Assembly: GCF_014170375.1 (NCBI RefSeq)
Contig: NZ_LZZW01000041.1
Location: 1 to 64,000 of the forward strand
Source of the DNA: Variovorax sp. UMC13
GTDB taxonomy: Bacteria; Pseudomonadota; Gammaproteobacteria; Burkholderiales; Burkholderiaceae_C
DNA length: 64,000 bases
Reading direction: 5' to 3'
Below the pieces are notes generated by a model that saw only the letters and a list, made by a program, of their open reading frames with translations, did not search any database and was not told the origin of the DNA. The position numbers were made by a program, and so were the translations under genes. Below are positions 8,608-16,955 of the stretch, piece by piece (within the stretch, counting starts at the first letter, position 1; every line of letters starts with the position of its first letter).

Positions 8608-9615
8608 ATGACGTTGCATGCCCCCTTCCCCGCCGGCCGTCCGCGCCGCCTTCGCCGCGATGCGTTCACACGGAACCTGGTTCGAGAGCACGCGCTCACT
8701 TCCTACGACCTGATCTATCCCGTCTTCGTGCAGGAAGGCGAACGCAAGCGCGATGCGGTGGCCTCGATGCCCGGCGTCGAGCGCTTCAGCCTCGACACGC
8801 TGCTGCCCGTGGCCGAGCAATGCGTGGCGCTCGGCATTCCGGTGATGGCGCTGTTTCCGGTCATCGATGCGGGCCTCAAAACACCCGCCGGCGATGAGGC
8901 CTTCAATCCCGAGGGCCTGATCCCGCGCGTCGTGGCCGCGCTCAAGTCGCGCTTCCCGGAACTGGGCGTGATGACCGACGTGGCGCTCGACCCCTACACC
9001 AGCCATGGCCAGGACGGCCTGCTGGACGACGACGGCTACGTGCTCAACGACCCCACCGTCGAGGTGCTGGTCAAGCAGGCGCTGGTGCAGGCCGCGGCCG
9101 GCGTCGACATCGTGGCGCCCAGCGACATGATGGACGGCCGCATCGGCGCGGTGCGCGCCGCGCTCGAGGCCAACGGCGACATCCACACGCGGATCATGGC
9201 CTACAGCGCCAAGTACGCGAGCGCCTTCTACGGCCCCTTCCGCGATGCCGTCGGCTCGGCGACGAACCTGGGCAAGAGCAACAAGAAGGTCTACCAGATG
9301 GACCCGGGCAACAGCGACGAGGCGCTGCGCGAGGTCGGCCTGGACATCGCCGAAGGCGCCGACATGGTGATGGTCAAGCCCGGCATGCCCTACCTGGACA
9401 TCGTGCGCCGGGTGAAGGACGAGTTCCGCGTGCCCACCTTCGCCTACCAGGTGAGCGGCGAGTACGCGATGCTCAAGGCGGCGGCCCAGAACGGCTGGCT
9501 CGACCACGACGCCGTGGTGCTGGAGAGCCTGCTGGCCTTCAAGCGCGCCGGTGCCGACGGCGTGCTCACCTATTTCGCGCTCGACGCGGCCCGGCTGCTC
9601 CAGCAGCAGCGCTGA
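8608..9615 (+). CDS. hemB: Delta-aminolevulinic acid dehydratase (porphobilinogen synthase)
   Basis: Condenses two molecules of 5-aminolevulinate to porphobilinogen in heme synthesis. The 335-residue protein from ATG 8608 contains the Schiff-base lysines K202 (YSAKYAS) and K257 (MVKPGMPYLD). The metal loop reads DVALDPYTSHGQDG, with aspartates in place of the zinc-binding cysteines, as in the magnesium-dependent Pseudomonas-type enzymes. The frame runs upstream to 8536 but those codons lie in the promoter. It faces hemJ across the small RNA region and is followed 20 bp later by a corA-like gene. Confidence 0.97.
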   Translation: MTLHAPFPAGRPRRLRRDAFTRNLVREHALTSYDLIYPVFVQEGERKRDAVASMPGVERFSLDTLLPVAEQCVALGIPVMALFPVIDAGLKTPAGDEAFNPEGLIPRVVAALKSRFPELGVMTDVALDPYTSHGQDGLLDDDGYVLNDPTVEVLVKQALVQAAAGVDIVAPSDMMDGRIGAVRAALEANGDIHTRIMAYSAKYASAFYGPFRDAVGSATNLGKSNKKVYQMDPGNSDEALREVGLDIAEGADMVMVKPGMPYLDIVRRVKDEFRVPTFAYQVSGEYAMLKAAAQNGWLDHDAVVLESLLAFKRAGADGVLTYFALDAARLLQQQR

Positions 9616-9635
9616 GTCCGCCCCCCCGGCCCGGC

Positions 9636-10772
9636 ATGCGCCTCTTCGAGATCACCGGTTCCCAGGTCGAGGAGCACGACGCGCTGGCACCGCTCGCCCT
9701 GCCGGGCGCCTGCCGCCTGGGCTACCTCTGGATCTCGCTCACGCGCGAGGAATTCCGTGCCTCGCTGGCCCAGGTGCAGGGCATCCTCCAGTCGCTGTGC
9801 GGCACCCAGCTGGTCGACCTGCACGTGAGCGACCTGCTCAATGACCAGCTGCCCTCGCACTACGACTACACCTCCCTCTACGACGTGCTGGTGTTCCGGC
9901 GCCTGGCGGCCGGCGCCGCGGCGCCCCGGGCCGAGGGCGAGCCGCGGCTGGCGCGCGGCGGGCCGCCGGTGCTGCGGCGCGTCGACACCCGGCCGGTGGG
10001 CTTCGCGGTGTTCGACCGCGTGCTGCTCTCGGTGCATCCGGACGACGGCGCGGTGCGCGACGCCTATGCCGCCAAGCTGCTGGCCGCGGCGCGCAACGAC
10101 CGGCCCGAGGGCACGGCGCCGGCGCTCGACGTGCGCGCCACCAGCGCCCGCGTGCCCACCAGCCCGGCCGACCTGATGCTGCGCGTGGTCAACCAGATCG
10201 TCGACGCCTACCTCGACCTGCGCCGCGAACTCACGCGGCAGCTCGACCATTGGCAGGCCGAGCTGATCGACCCGAAAAGCCGCTTCACCAACTGGAGCGC
10301 GCTGATGGAAGCGCGCCAGTCGCTGCACCACCTGGACGAGATCTGCGAGGACCAGCGCGCCGCGGTGCAGGACTGGATCGACGCCATGGAAACGCTGCCG
10401 ACGCCCGACACCGCGCCCGAACTGCGCGAGCGCGAACTGCTCATGGTGCGCAGCCGCGACGTGCTCGAGCACATCGAGCGCGTGGTGCACCACGTGCGCC
10501 GGCTCGAGCAGAACGCCGAGACCGCAGTGCAGATGCACTTCAGCGTGCAGAGCCACCGGGCCAACGACATCATGCGGGTGCTGACGGTGCTGACCGCCAT
10601 CTTCCTGCCGCTGAACCTGATCGCCGGCATCTTCGGCATGAACTTCGAGTTCATCCCGCTGGTGCACAAGGCCGACGGCTTCTGGATCGCGATGGCCTCG
10701 ATGGGCGTGATCGCGCTGTCGCTGGTGGTCGTGTTCTGGCGCAAGCGCTACCTCGCGCGCACCGGGCGCTGA
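9636..10772 (+). CDS. CorA-family magnesium/divalent cation transporter
   Basis: Inner-membrane channel for Mg2+ or related divalent ions. The 378-residue protein has the long cytoplasmic N-terminal domain, a long helical stretch (residues about 200-310) and two C-terminal transmembrane helices. The GMN signature is present in NLIAGIFGMNFEF after the first helix, which supports CorA rather than an inactive relative. The C-terminus ends with the basic WRKRYLARTGR. It follows hemB by 20 bp and may share its transcript. Distinguishing CorA from ZntB is not possible by eye. Confidence 0.9.
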   Translation: MRLFEITGSQVEEHDALAPLALPGACRLGYLWISLTREEFRASLAQVQGILQSLCGTQLVDLHVSDLLNDQLPSHYDYTSLYDVLVFRRLAAGAAAPRAEGEPRLARGGPPVLRRVDTRPVGFAVFDRVLLSVHPDDGAVRDAYAAKLLAAARNDRPEGTAPALDVRATSARVPTSPADLMLRVVNQIVDAYLDLRRELTRQLDHWQAELIDPKSRFTNWSALMEARQSLHHLDEICEDQRAAVQDWIDAMETLPTPDTAPELRERELLMVRSRDVLEHIERVVHHVRRLEQNAETAVQMHFSVQSHRANDIMRVLTVLTAIFLPLNLIAGIFGMNFEFIPLVHKADGFWIAMASMGVIALSLVVVFWRKRYLARTGR

Positions 10773-10787
10773 AACCGGGCGCCCATG

Positions 10788-10820
10788 AAAAAACCGGACG
10801 ACGCTTGCGCATCGCCCGGT
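10788..10820 (-). terminator. Intrinsic terminator of the repeat-protein gene
   Basis: On the minus strand a 12-bp stem (arms 10809-10820 and 10793-10804, two G-U pairs) closes a GCAA tetraloop and is followed by six T (10793-10788). It ends transcription from the gene at 10863-11213 and lies just past the converging corA-like gene. Confidence 0.85.
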
Positions 10821-10862
10821 TCTTCCGGATTCGATCTCAACCGCCGCTCGGGCGGCCGTGGA

Positions 10863-11213
10863 TCAGAGGCCGGCCTGGTTGGTGCGGGCCAGCGAACCGT
10901 TCGTGTAGGCAGCGGGGATGGTGCTGTTCACGAAAGCCTTGCGATCCAGGTTCTGGTTCGGTGCGTGGGCGGCAGCGACGGCTTGCTCGGCGACGGCAGC
11001 ACGGCTGGTCGACGAGACCAGGGCCGGCGTGACGCGCGAACCGTTGGTCACGTTCTGGTTCGGAGCGTGCGCAGCGGCGACGCCTTGCGCTTCGATGGTG
11101 GCGCGGCTGTTCACCGAGTTGACTTGTTGCACGCCTTGGTAGTTTTCAGCGTGGGCGCCGGCAACGGCGATGAACGACAGGGCAGCAGCAGCGATGATTT
11201 GGGTGGTCTTCAT
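10863..11213 (-). CDS. Small exported protein with two AAAHAPNQN repeats
   Basis: A 116-residue protein of unknown function. It has a clear signal peptide (MKTTQIIAAAALSFIAVAGA, cleavage after AHA) and two near-identical 19-residue units, SRATIEAQGVAAAHAPNQN (36-54) and SRAAVAEQAVAAAHAPNQN (70-88), set 34 residues apart. No cysteine. I choose ATG 11213 because AAGGA lies 7 nt upstream; ATG 11219 is too close to it. A dedicated strong terminator follows, so it is a monocistronic gene. It probably acts in the periplasm or outside the cell; it resembles short Burkholderiales DUF4148-like proteins only loosely. Confidence 0.8.
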   Translation of the reverse strand: MKTTQIIAAAALSFIAVAGAHAENYQGVQQVNSVNSRATIEAQGVAAAHAPNQNVTNGSRVTPALVSSTSRAAVAEQAVAAAHAPNQNLDRKAFVNSTIPAAYTNGSLARTNQAGL

Positions 11214-11491
11214 TTTCATTTCCTTCAGTGTTCAAGAGAGCTATCGAACCGGTCGGGAGTGGTGGCGGTCCTGAATGACGCGCGGCACCCTCGAGGCCCT
11301 GTTCACTCGGGCTTGCTTGGAAGGCTGGCCCGTGGGATGAATTGTGCTGCGAAAATATGGGGTAAACCCGCAGGAAACGGAACCACGGTGTTCACGAAAA
11401 CGAAACAATGGGGCATTCCCGGGCCTCTACCCGGGGCTTTGTATCGTTTTTCACAGCACTCTTGCCCTCCCCGGCCCCAACACGGAAGACC

Positions 11492-12430
11492 ATGGACAGC
11501 CTAGACCTACTCAAGACCTTTCGCGAGGTCGCTGCACTCGGCAGCTTCTCGGGTGCCGCCAAGCGCCTGGACATGTCCAAGGCCACGGTCAGCAAGTACG
11601 TGGCCGAGCTCGAATCGCGCTTCGGCGTGCGCCTCCTGAACCGCTCGACGCGTTCGGTCAGCCTCACCGACGCCGGCGCCCTGCTGCTCGAGCGCAGCAA
11701 GCCGGTGATGGAAATGGTGGCCCTCACCCAGGCCGAACTGCAGGAGCATGCGAGCCGGCCCACCGGGCGGCTGCGCATCACCGCCCCGCACGGCATGGGC
11801 CAGGGCGACCTGCCGCTGCTGCTGGCGCAGTTCATGGGCTACTACCCCGAGGTCAGCATCAGCCTGCACCTGACCAACCGCACGGTCGACATGGCCGAGG
11901 AAGCGGTCGACCTGGCGCTGCGCTTCGGCCCGATCGAGGACGACAACCTGATCGTGCGCAAGCTGCTGCAGATGCCGCTGGTGGTCTGCGCCTCGCCGAT
12001 CTACTGGAAGAAGCACGGCAAGCCCGAGCATCCCTCGGAGCTGGCCACCCACGACACGCTCACGCATTCGCGCCTGGGCCCGCATCCGCAGTGGCGCTTC
12101 GAGGTCGACGGCAAGCCGCTGGACGTGCATGTGAAGAGCCGCATGGACTCGACCGAAGGGGCGCCGCTGATCGAGGTGGCGCTGCAGGGCTTCGGCGTGA
12201 CCTACATGCCCGCGCTGCTGGTGCAGCCCTACCTCGACCGCGGCGAACTGGTGCCGGTGCTGCAGGACTATGTGCGCGTCGACATGTGGCTGTCGGCCGC
12301 CTACCTCCAGCGCCGCCACAACAGCGCGGCGCTGCGGGCGCTGGTCGACTTCCTGCAGACCCGCATCGGCACCCGCGCCAAGACCGACGCCAAGGCCAAG
12401 GCGAAAGCCAAGGCCGTCGCGGCGACCTGA
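11492..12430 (+). CDS. LysR-family transcriptional regulator
   Basis: A 312-residue LTTR. The N-terminal winged helix-turn-helix (SLDLLKTFREVAALGSFSGA, then MSKATVSKYVAELESRFGVRLLNRSTRSVSLTDAG) is followed by a substrate-binding domain (about residues 90-290) and an unusual Ala/Lys-rich tail (KTDAKAKAKAKAVAAT). The start is ATG 11492 with GGAAG upstream. It is closest to the AaeR/DhcR-like group that regulates small catabolic or export genes. It converges on the dienelactone hydrolase gene; the 272 bp upstream separates it from the repeat protein. Confidence 0.92.
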   Translation: MDSLDLLKTFREVAALGSFSGAAKRLDMSKATVSKYVAELESRFGVRLLNRSTRSVSLTDAGALLLERSKPVMEMVALTQAELQEHASRPTGRLRITAPHGMGQGDLPLLLAQFMGYYPEVSISLHLTNRTVDMAEEAVDLALRFGPIEDDNLIVRKLLQMPLVVCASPIYWKKHGKPEHPSELATHDTLTHSRLGPHPQWRFEVDGKPLDVHVKSRMDSTEGAPLIEVALQGFGVTYMPALLVQPYLDRGELVPVLQDYVRVDMWLSAAYLQRRHNSAALRALVDFLQTRIGTRAKTDAKAKAKAKAVAAT

Positions 12431-12458
12431 TCGCCCGCGCGGCCTCGGCCGGACGGCC

Positions 12459-13142
12459 TCAGGCCAGGTGCTGCGCGAAGAACTTCAGCGTGCGCTCGCG
12501 TGCCACCTTGGCGGCCTCGGCGTTGTAGGCGCCGCGCTGGTCGCAGTTGAAGCCGTGGTGCGCCTCGTACAAGTGCACCTCGACCTCGGGATGGGCCTTC
12601 TTGAAGGCCTCGACGCTGTCGAGCGGGATCCAGTGGTCCTCGGTGGCGAAGTGCGCGAGCACCGGCACCTTGGGTTTGCGGGCGATCTCCTCGGGCGTGG
12701 TCACGCCGCCGCCGTAGTACGGTGCCGCGGCCGACAACCCGCTCACGCCGGCCGCCGCGCGCCAGGTCAGCAGGCCGCCCCAGCAGTAGCCCACGATGCC
12801 GACCTTGCCGCCGCGCGCCGCGTACTCGACAGCCGCCTGCAGGTCCTGCAGCACGCCGGGCGCGGGCAGCGCCTCGACCGCGGTCTTCAATGCGAAGCCG
12901 GCGTTCATGTCCTCGGTGGTGTAGCCCAGTTCGACGTCCGGCTTCACGCGCTGGAAGGTCGCCGGCGCGACGGCCAGGTAGCCCTCGGCCGCGTAGCCGT
13001 CGGCCACCGAGCGGATGTGCGAGTTGACGCCGAAGATCTCCTGCACCACGACGACCGCGCCCTTGGGCTGGCCCGCGGGCTCGGCCACGTAGGCGGGAAA
13101 GGTGAAGCCGTCTTTGGCGGTGAGATCGATGAATTGACCCAT
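12459..13142 (-). CDS. Dienelactone hydrolase family protein
   Basis: A 227-residue alpha/beta hydrolase with the cysteine nucleophile typical of dienelactone hydrolases: Cys120 in GIVGYCWGGLLTW, an acid in HFATEDHWIP and the histidine in YEAHHGFNCD. The strand VVVVQEIFGVN is also characteristic. The family opens lactone rings such as 4-carboxymethylenebut-2-en-4-olide in chloroaromatic breakdown, but many members have other substrates. It is 45 bp downstream of a DsbA-like isomerase gene on the same strand and likely forms an operon with it. Confidence 0.92.
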   Translation of the reverse strand: MGQFIDLTAKDGFTFPAYVAEPAGQPKGAVVVVQEIFGVNSHIRSVADGYAAEGYLAVAPATFQRVKPDVELGYTTEDMNAGFALKTAVEALPAPGVLQDLQAAVEYAARGGKVGIVGYCWGGLLTWRAAAGVSGLSAAAPYYGGGVTTPEEIARKPKVPVLAHFATEDHWIPLDSVEAFKKAHPEVEVHLYEAHHGFNCDQRGAYNAEAAKVARERTLKFFAQHLA

Positions 13143-13187
13143 GGTCGGTGCTCCTTCAAGGTTGCGGGGGAATGTCTTGGGGCCGGC

Positions 13188-13793
13188 TCAGCCCGGTTCG
13201 TTCAATGCGCGCTCGACGAAATCGAGGCGGTCCTGGCCCCAGAACAGTTCGCCGTCGACCACGTAGGTGGGCGCACCGAAGACCTGGGCGTCGATGGCCT
13301 GCTGCGTGTATGCCTCGTAGCGCTCCTGCACGGCCTGGCTCTGGGATTGCTCGACCCGCTTGGCCGGCAGGCCGCATTCGACGGCCAGCGCCTCGAGCAC
13401 GGCCGGATCGGCGATGTTGCGCTCCTGCAGCCAGACCGCGGCGAACACCGCGCTGCCGACCCGCAGCGCGGTCTCGGTGCCGTCGTGCAGGTCGATGGCG
13501 ATCAGGAACTTGGCCGCGTCGTCGCCGGACACCGGGAAGAACTTGGGCTTGAGGCTGATCGGCAGGCCCAGGTGGCGCGAGAAGCGCGCCATCTCGATCA
13601 GCCGGTAGGCCTGGCGCTGCGGTGCGCGCTTGCCCAGCGGCAGGCCGCCCGAGACCGGGAACACCGCGCCGAAATCCACCGGGCGCAGCCGGACCGTCGC
13701 GCCCGCGGCCCGCGCCATCGCGACGAAGCGCGCGTGGCCCAGGTAGGTCCAGGGGCTCTGCGGAGTGAAGAAGTAGTCGATCGTGCGGGGCAT
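13188..13793 (-). CDS. DsbA-family 2-hydroxychromene-2-carboxylate isomerase-like protein
   Basis: A 201-residue thioredoxin-fold protein. The N-terminus MPRTIDYFFTPQSPWTYLGH has the F-x-S/T-P-x-S/T-P-W/Y motif of the HCCA isomerase/kappa-class GST family, with no CxxC, so it is not a disulfide oxidase. The C-terminal FGAPTYVVDGELFWGQDRLDFVE is also typical. These enzymes are glutathione-dependent isomerases in naphthalene breakdown or detoxification. Start is ATG 13793; upstream in-frame codons overlap the divergent SDR gene. It sits 45 bp before the dienelactone hydrolase. Confidence 0.9.
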   Translation of the reverse strand: MPRTIDYFFTPQSPWTYLGHARFVAMARAAGATVRLRPVDFGAVFPVSGGLPLGKRAPQRQAYRLIEMARFSRHLGLPISLKPKFFPVSGDDAAKFLIAIDLHDGTETALRVGSAVFAAVWLQERNIADPAVLEALAVECGLPAKRVEQSQSQAVQERYEAYTQQAIDAQVFGAPTYVVDGELFWGQDRLDFVERALNEPG

Positions 13794-13878
13794 GGCGGTC
13801 CTCGGGGTGTGGGCGGTGCTGTAATCCGGCTCGGCAGCTTTTTTAACCGAGGCACAGCTTTTGTGCAGGAGGCGGGAT

Positions 13879-14628
13879 TTGGACCAGCAAGTGCTTCTGA
13901 TCACCGGCGGCGGTCGCGGCATCGGTGCCGCCACCGCCCTGCTCGCGGCGCGACGCGGTTACGCGGTCGCCGTCAACTATGCCAGCAACTCGCTGGCGGC
14001 GGACGAGGTGGTGCGGCGCATCCGTGCCGACGGCGGCACCGCCATCGCGGTGCAGGCCGACGTGGGCGACGAAGCCCAGGTGCTGGCCATGTTCCGCAAG
14101 CTCGACGCCAGGTTCGGCCGGCTCGACGCGCTGGTCAACAACGCCGGCGTGGTCGACCGGCAGGCGCGGGTCGACGAGATGAGCGTGGCGCGGCTCGAGC
14201 GCATGTTCCGCATCAACGTGATCGGCAGTTTCGTCTGCGCGCGCGAGGCGGTGCGGCGCATGAGCACCAGGCACGGCGGCCAGGGCGGTGTGATCGTCAA
14301 TGTCTCGAGCGGCGCGTCCCGGCTGGGCTCGGCCGGCCAGTACGTGGACTACGCGGCCAGCAAGGGCGCGATCGACACCTTCACCGTCGGGCTGGCCAGG
14401 GAAGTGGCCGACGAGGGCATCCGCGTGAACGCGGTGCGCCCGGGCCTGATCGAGACCGAGATCCACGCCTCCGGCGGCATGCCCGAACGCGCCGCGGCGC
14501 TGGCGCCCACGGTGCCGATGAAGCGCACCGGCACGCCCGAGGAGATCGCCGGCGCGATCCTGTGGCTGCTGTCGGCCGAGGCCAGCTACACCACCATGGC
14601 GCTGCTCGACGTGACCGGGGGCCGCTGA
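13879..14628 (+). CDS. SDR-family oxidoreductase (TTG start)
   Basis: A 249-residue short-chain dehydrogenase/reductase. The Rossmann motif TGGGRGIG is at residues 9-16, NNAG at 87-90 and the catalytic triad at Ser144, Tyr158 and Lys162 (VDYAASK). The start is TTG 13879, because AGGAGG lies six bases upstream; no ATG fits. It most resembles glucose/3-ketoacyl-type reductases but the substrate is unknown. The marC gene begins one base after its stop, so the two are co-transcribed. Confidence 0.9.
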   Translation: MDQQVLLITGGGRGIGAATALLAARRGYAVAVNYASNSLAADEVVRRIRADGGTAIAVQADVGDEAQVLAMFRKLDARFGRLDALVNNAGVVDRQARVDEMSVARLERMFRINVIGSFVCAREAVRRMSTRHGGQGGVIVNVSSGASRLGSAGQYVDYAASKGAIDTFTVGLAREVADEGIRVNAVRPGLIETEIHASGGMPERAAALAPTVPMKRTGTPEEIAGAILWLLSAEASYTTMALLDVTGGR

Positions 14629-14629
14629 G

Positions 14630-15289
14630 ATGGCCAGCCCCACCATGGACCTGATCAAGCCGCTGATCACGCTGCTGGCCATCGTCAACCCGCTGGCGAT
14701 CGTGCCTTTCTTCATCCACTACACGCAGGGCTACACCGAAGACCAGCGCCGGCGCACCGCCTGGGTCTCGGCCTTCAGCGCCTTCCTGGTGATCGCCGCC
14801 AGCGCGCTGATCGGCTTGCAGCTGCTGGGCTTCTTCAACATCTCGATCGCCAGCTTCCAGGTCGGCGGCGGCATGCTGCTGCTGATCAGCTCGCTCAACA
14901 TGCTCAATGCGCAGCCGGCCGAATCGAAGACCAACGAGGAGGAGATCCGCGCCACCGAGGTCAAGGCCTCGCTGGGCGCCTCGATCGCGGTGGTGCCGCT
15001 GACCATCCCGCTGCTGACCGGGCCGGCCACCATGTCGACCATGGTGATCTATGCCGAGAAGACGCAGCACGTCTGGGAGCTGGCCTTGCTGGTGGGCTAC
15101 GGCGTGGTGATCGGGCTCGCGACCGGCGTGGCCTTCTCGCTGGCCGAGCCGATCGCGCGCGTGCTGGGCAAGACCGGCATCAACGTGATGACCCGGCTCA
15201 TGGGCCTGATCCTGGCCGCGCTGGCGGTGGAGGTCATGGCCGACGGCCTGGGCAAGCTGTTTCCGGTGCTGGGGCGCGGCGCGCTCTGA
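14630..15289 (+). CDS. MarC-family integral membrane protein
   Basis: A 219-residue protein with six predicted transmembrane helices in the MarC/UPF0056 arrangement: KPLITLLAIVNPLAIVPFF at the N-terminus, and a second half with LTIPLLTGPATMSTMVI. The function of MarC proteins is unresolved; the original multiple-antibiotic-resistance link was not upheld. The start at 14630 is one base after the SDR stop; an internal ATG at MDLIKPL is possible. It converges with the MCE operon, and both stop codons lie in the arms of an inverted repeat. Confidence 0.9.
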   Translation: MASPTMDLIKPLITLLAIVNPLAIVPFFIHYTQGYTEDQRRRTAWVSAFSAFLVIAASALIGLQLLGFFNISIASFQVGGGMLLLISSLNMLNAQPAESKTNEEEIRATEVKASLGASIAVVPLTIPLLTGPATMSTMVIYAEKTQHVWELALLVGYGVVIGLATGVAFSLAEPIARVLGKTGINVMTRLMGLILAALAVEVMADGLGKLFPVLGRGAL

Positions 15290-15306
15290 CGAAAGGGGCG
15301 CGTCAG
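15286..15306. repeat. Inverted repeat holding both stop codons of a convergent pair
   Basis: CTGACG (15286-15291) and CGTCAG (15301-15306) flank a 9-nt loop. The marC TGA is in one arm and the stop of the MCE lipoprotein gene is in the other. A bulged extension (GCG/CGC) lengthens the stem. No T-run follows. It may act as a bidirectional 3'-end structure. Confidence 0.45.
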
Positions 15307-15971
15307 CGCACCTGGTCGACCCAGGCCACCACCTCCGCGATGGCCACGTCGCTGGCGGCCGCGAGCGCCTTCACGCCGCCCGGCGCGTCGGCGCTGGGCG
15401 CGGGGCGCTGCACCACGAAGCTGCGCTGCGCGAGCACGCTGTCGCCGCCGGCGGCGCTCTGGATCAGCGTGGCGCGCAGCCGCACCAGGCCCGAGCTCCG
15501 GGTGGGCGATTCGAAGTAGTGGCTGAACTCGTCGAGCGAGATGCGCAAGGTGCGCGGCACGCGTCCCGCGCTGCGCGCCAGGGTGGCGCTCTCTTCCCGG
15601 TTGAGCACCGTGCGCTGCACGGCCAGCGCATCGCGCAGCCGCTGGTAGATCAGCTGGTTGGGCGCCATGCTCCAGCGCGACTGGCCGTAGGGCCGCATCT
15701 CGTTGGCGTCGGCGTAGGCCAGCCGGTAGAGGATCTGCGGGCTTTCGAGCCGCGCGCCGGCGTCGATCTCGGCCAGCGCCAGCGTCGGCAGGCGGGCCGC
15801 ATCGGCCGGCGCCTGCGGCAGCGACAGCACCGGGCCGAAGTCGTAGAGCGTGGCGCGCGCCGGCCGGTCGGGCAGCGCGCCGCAGCCGGCCAGCAGGGCC
15901 GCGAGCAGCAGCGCGCCGGCGCGCAGGCCGGTGGGAAGCGAGGGTGCGTAATTCATGGTCATCGCCTTCAT
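15303..15971 (-). CDS. ABC-type transport auxiliary lipoprotein (PqiC/YmbA-like)
   Basis: A 222-residue lipoprotein. The lipobox LLAGC follows a short signal peptide, so it is anchored to a membrane, probably the outer one. The remainder matches the ABC-type transport auxiliary lipoprotein domain (about residues 40-215; TLYDFGPV, and LRISLDEFSHYFESP). It is the last gene of the MCE operon and overlaps the MCE gene by its start codon (TGATG). Such lipoproteins partner MCE proteins to carry phospholipids between membranes. An alternative start is ATG 15956. Confidence 0.9.
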   Translation of the reverse strand: MKAMTMNYAPSLPTGLRAGALLLAALLAGCGALPDRPARATLYDFGPVLSLPQAPADAARLPTLALAEIDAGARLESPQILYRLAYADANEMRPYGQSRWSMAPNQLIYQRLRDALAVQRTVLNREESATLARSAGRVPRTLRISLDEFSHYFESPTRSSGLVRLRATLIQSAAGGDSVLAQRSFVVQRPAPSADAPGGVKALAAASDVAIAEVVAWVDQVR

Positions 15972-16951
15972 CAGGGACGTGCGGCGGCGGGCGCCGAGAA
16001 GCCCGGCTCGCCCGGGCCGGCGGCCGTGCCGCCGTTGCCGAACAGCAGCGACTGCGGGTTGTCGTTGATGCCGTCGGCCGCGCGGCCGAGGCGTCGCACC
16101 GCGGTCGAGGTGTCGTCGGCCACGCGGTTGAGCCGCGGCAGCGTCGCGCCGTTGAAGCTGTCGACCGCCTGCGACAGCGCCTTGGTGCCCTCGCCCAGCC
16201 GGTCGATCGGCCCGTCGGGCGCGTTGAGCCGGGTGGCGGTCGCATTGAGGTTGTTGGCCACGCGCGAGATGTCGCCGGCCGCGGTCTTGACCGTGCCCAT
16301 GGTGTCGCGCGTGCGGTCGATCAGCGGCGGCAGCGCCTGCAGCGCCGGGTTGAGCCCGGTCTTGACCGTGTTGTCGATCTGGCGCGTGAGCTGGTTGGCG
16401 CTGGCCGCCGCCTGGGCGATGTTCTCCAGCGCGTCGGCAATGCGCTTCTGGTTGGTGTCGCCGAGCAGCGTGTTGGCGCGCTTCGTGACCTCCTCGACCT
16501 GGTTGAGGATGGCCTCGCCGCGGTCCTGCAGCTGCGCCAGCGCCGAGGGCTTGAGCGGGATGCGCGGCGGGTTCTCGTCGTCGGGCGCCAGCACCACCTG
16601 CGATTCGCCCTTGTCGTCGATCGCGAGGAAGGCCAGGCCGGTCACGCCCTGGTAGCTCAGCGTCGCGAAGCTCGAGGTGGTGAGCGGCACGCGCTCGTCG
16701 ACCGCGATGCGCAGGCGCACGTTGCCCTTGACCTTGGGGTCGAAGTCGATCGCCGTGACCTTGCCGACCGCGATGCCGCGGTAGCGCACCATGGCCTGCG
16801 GCTGCAGGCCGCTGACCGCGTCGCGGGTGGAGAGTTCGTAGGTGTGGCGCACGGTGTTGTCGCGCGTGAGCCAGACCACCAGCGCCACCAGCACGGCGAT
16901 CAGGCCGAGCACGAAGGCGCCGGCGGCGAGGGCATGGGACTTGTTTTCCAT
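15971..16951 (-). CDS. MlaD-family MCE domain protein
   Basis: Periplasmic lipid-binding subunit of an Mla-like transporter. The 326-residue protein from ATG 16951 has one N-terminal transmembrane helix (residues about 8-29), an MCE domain (about 38-120, VRYRGIAVGKVTAIDFDP) and a long helical C-terminal region (about 150-290) that would form the extended tube seen in PqiB-type proteins. It overlaps the lipoprotein start downstream and begins 4 bp after the ATPase stop. The N-terminal extension open to 16999 is not homologous and is rejected. Confidence 0.93.
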   Translation of the reverse strand: MENKSHALAAGAFVLGLIAVLVALVVWLTRDNTVRHTYELSTRDAVSGLQPQAMVRYRGIAVGKVTAIDFDPKVKGNVRLRIAVDERVPLTTSSFATLSYQGVTGLAFLAIDDKGESQVVLAPDDENPPRIPLKPSALAQLQDRGEAILNQVEEVTKRANTLLGDTNQKRIADALENIAQAAASANQLTRQIDNTVKTGLNPALQALPPLIDRTRDTMGTVKTAAGDISRVANNLNATATRLNAPDGPIDRLGEGTKALSQAVDSFNGATLPRLNRVADDTSTAVRRLGRAADGINDNPQSLLFGNGGTAAGPGEPGFSAPAAARP

Positions 16952-16955
16952 GGGG

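Noticed and set aside
10863..11213. Labelling the repeat protein as a helicase
   Set aside because: Small proteins with this type of repeat may carry such names in databases, but no helicase motif is present and a signal peptide is.
12270..14654. A plus-strand open frame of about 800 codons across the LysR-SDR region
   Set aside because: It overlaps well-supported genes on both strands in other frames and has no domain.
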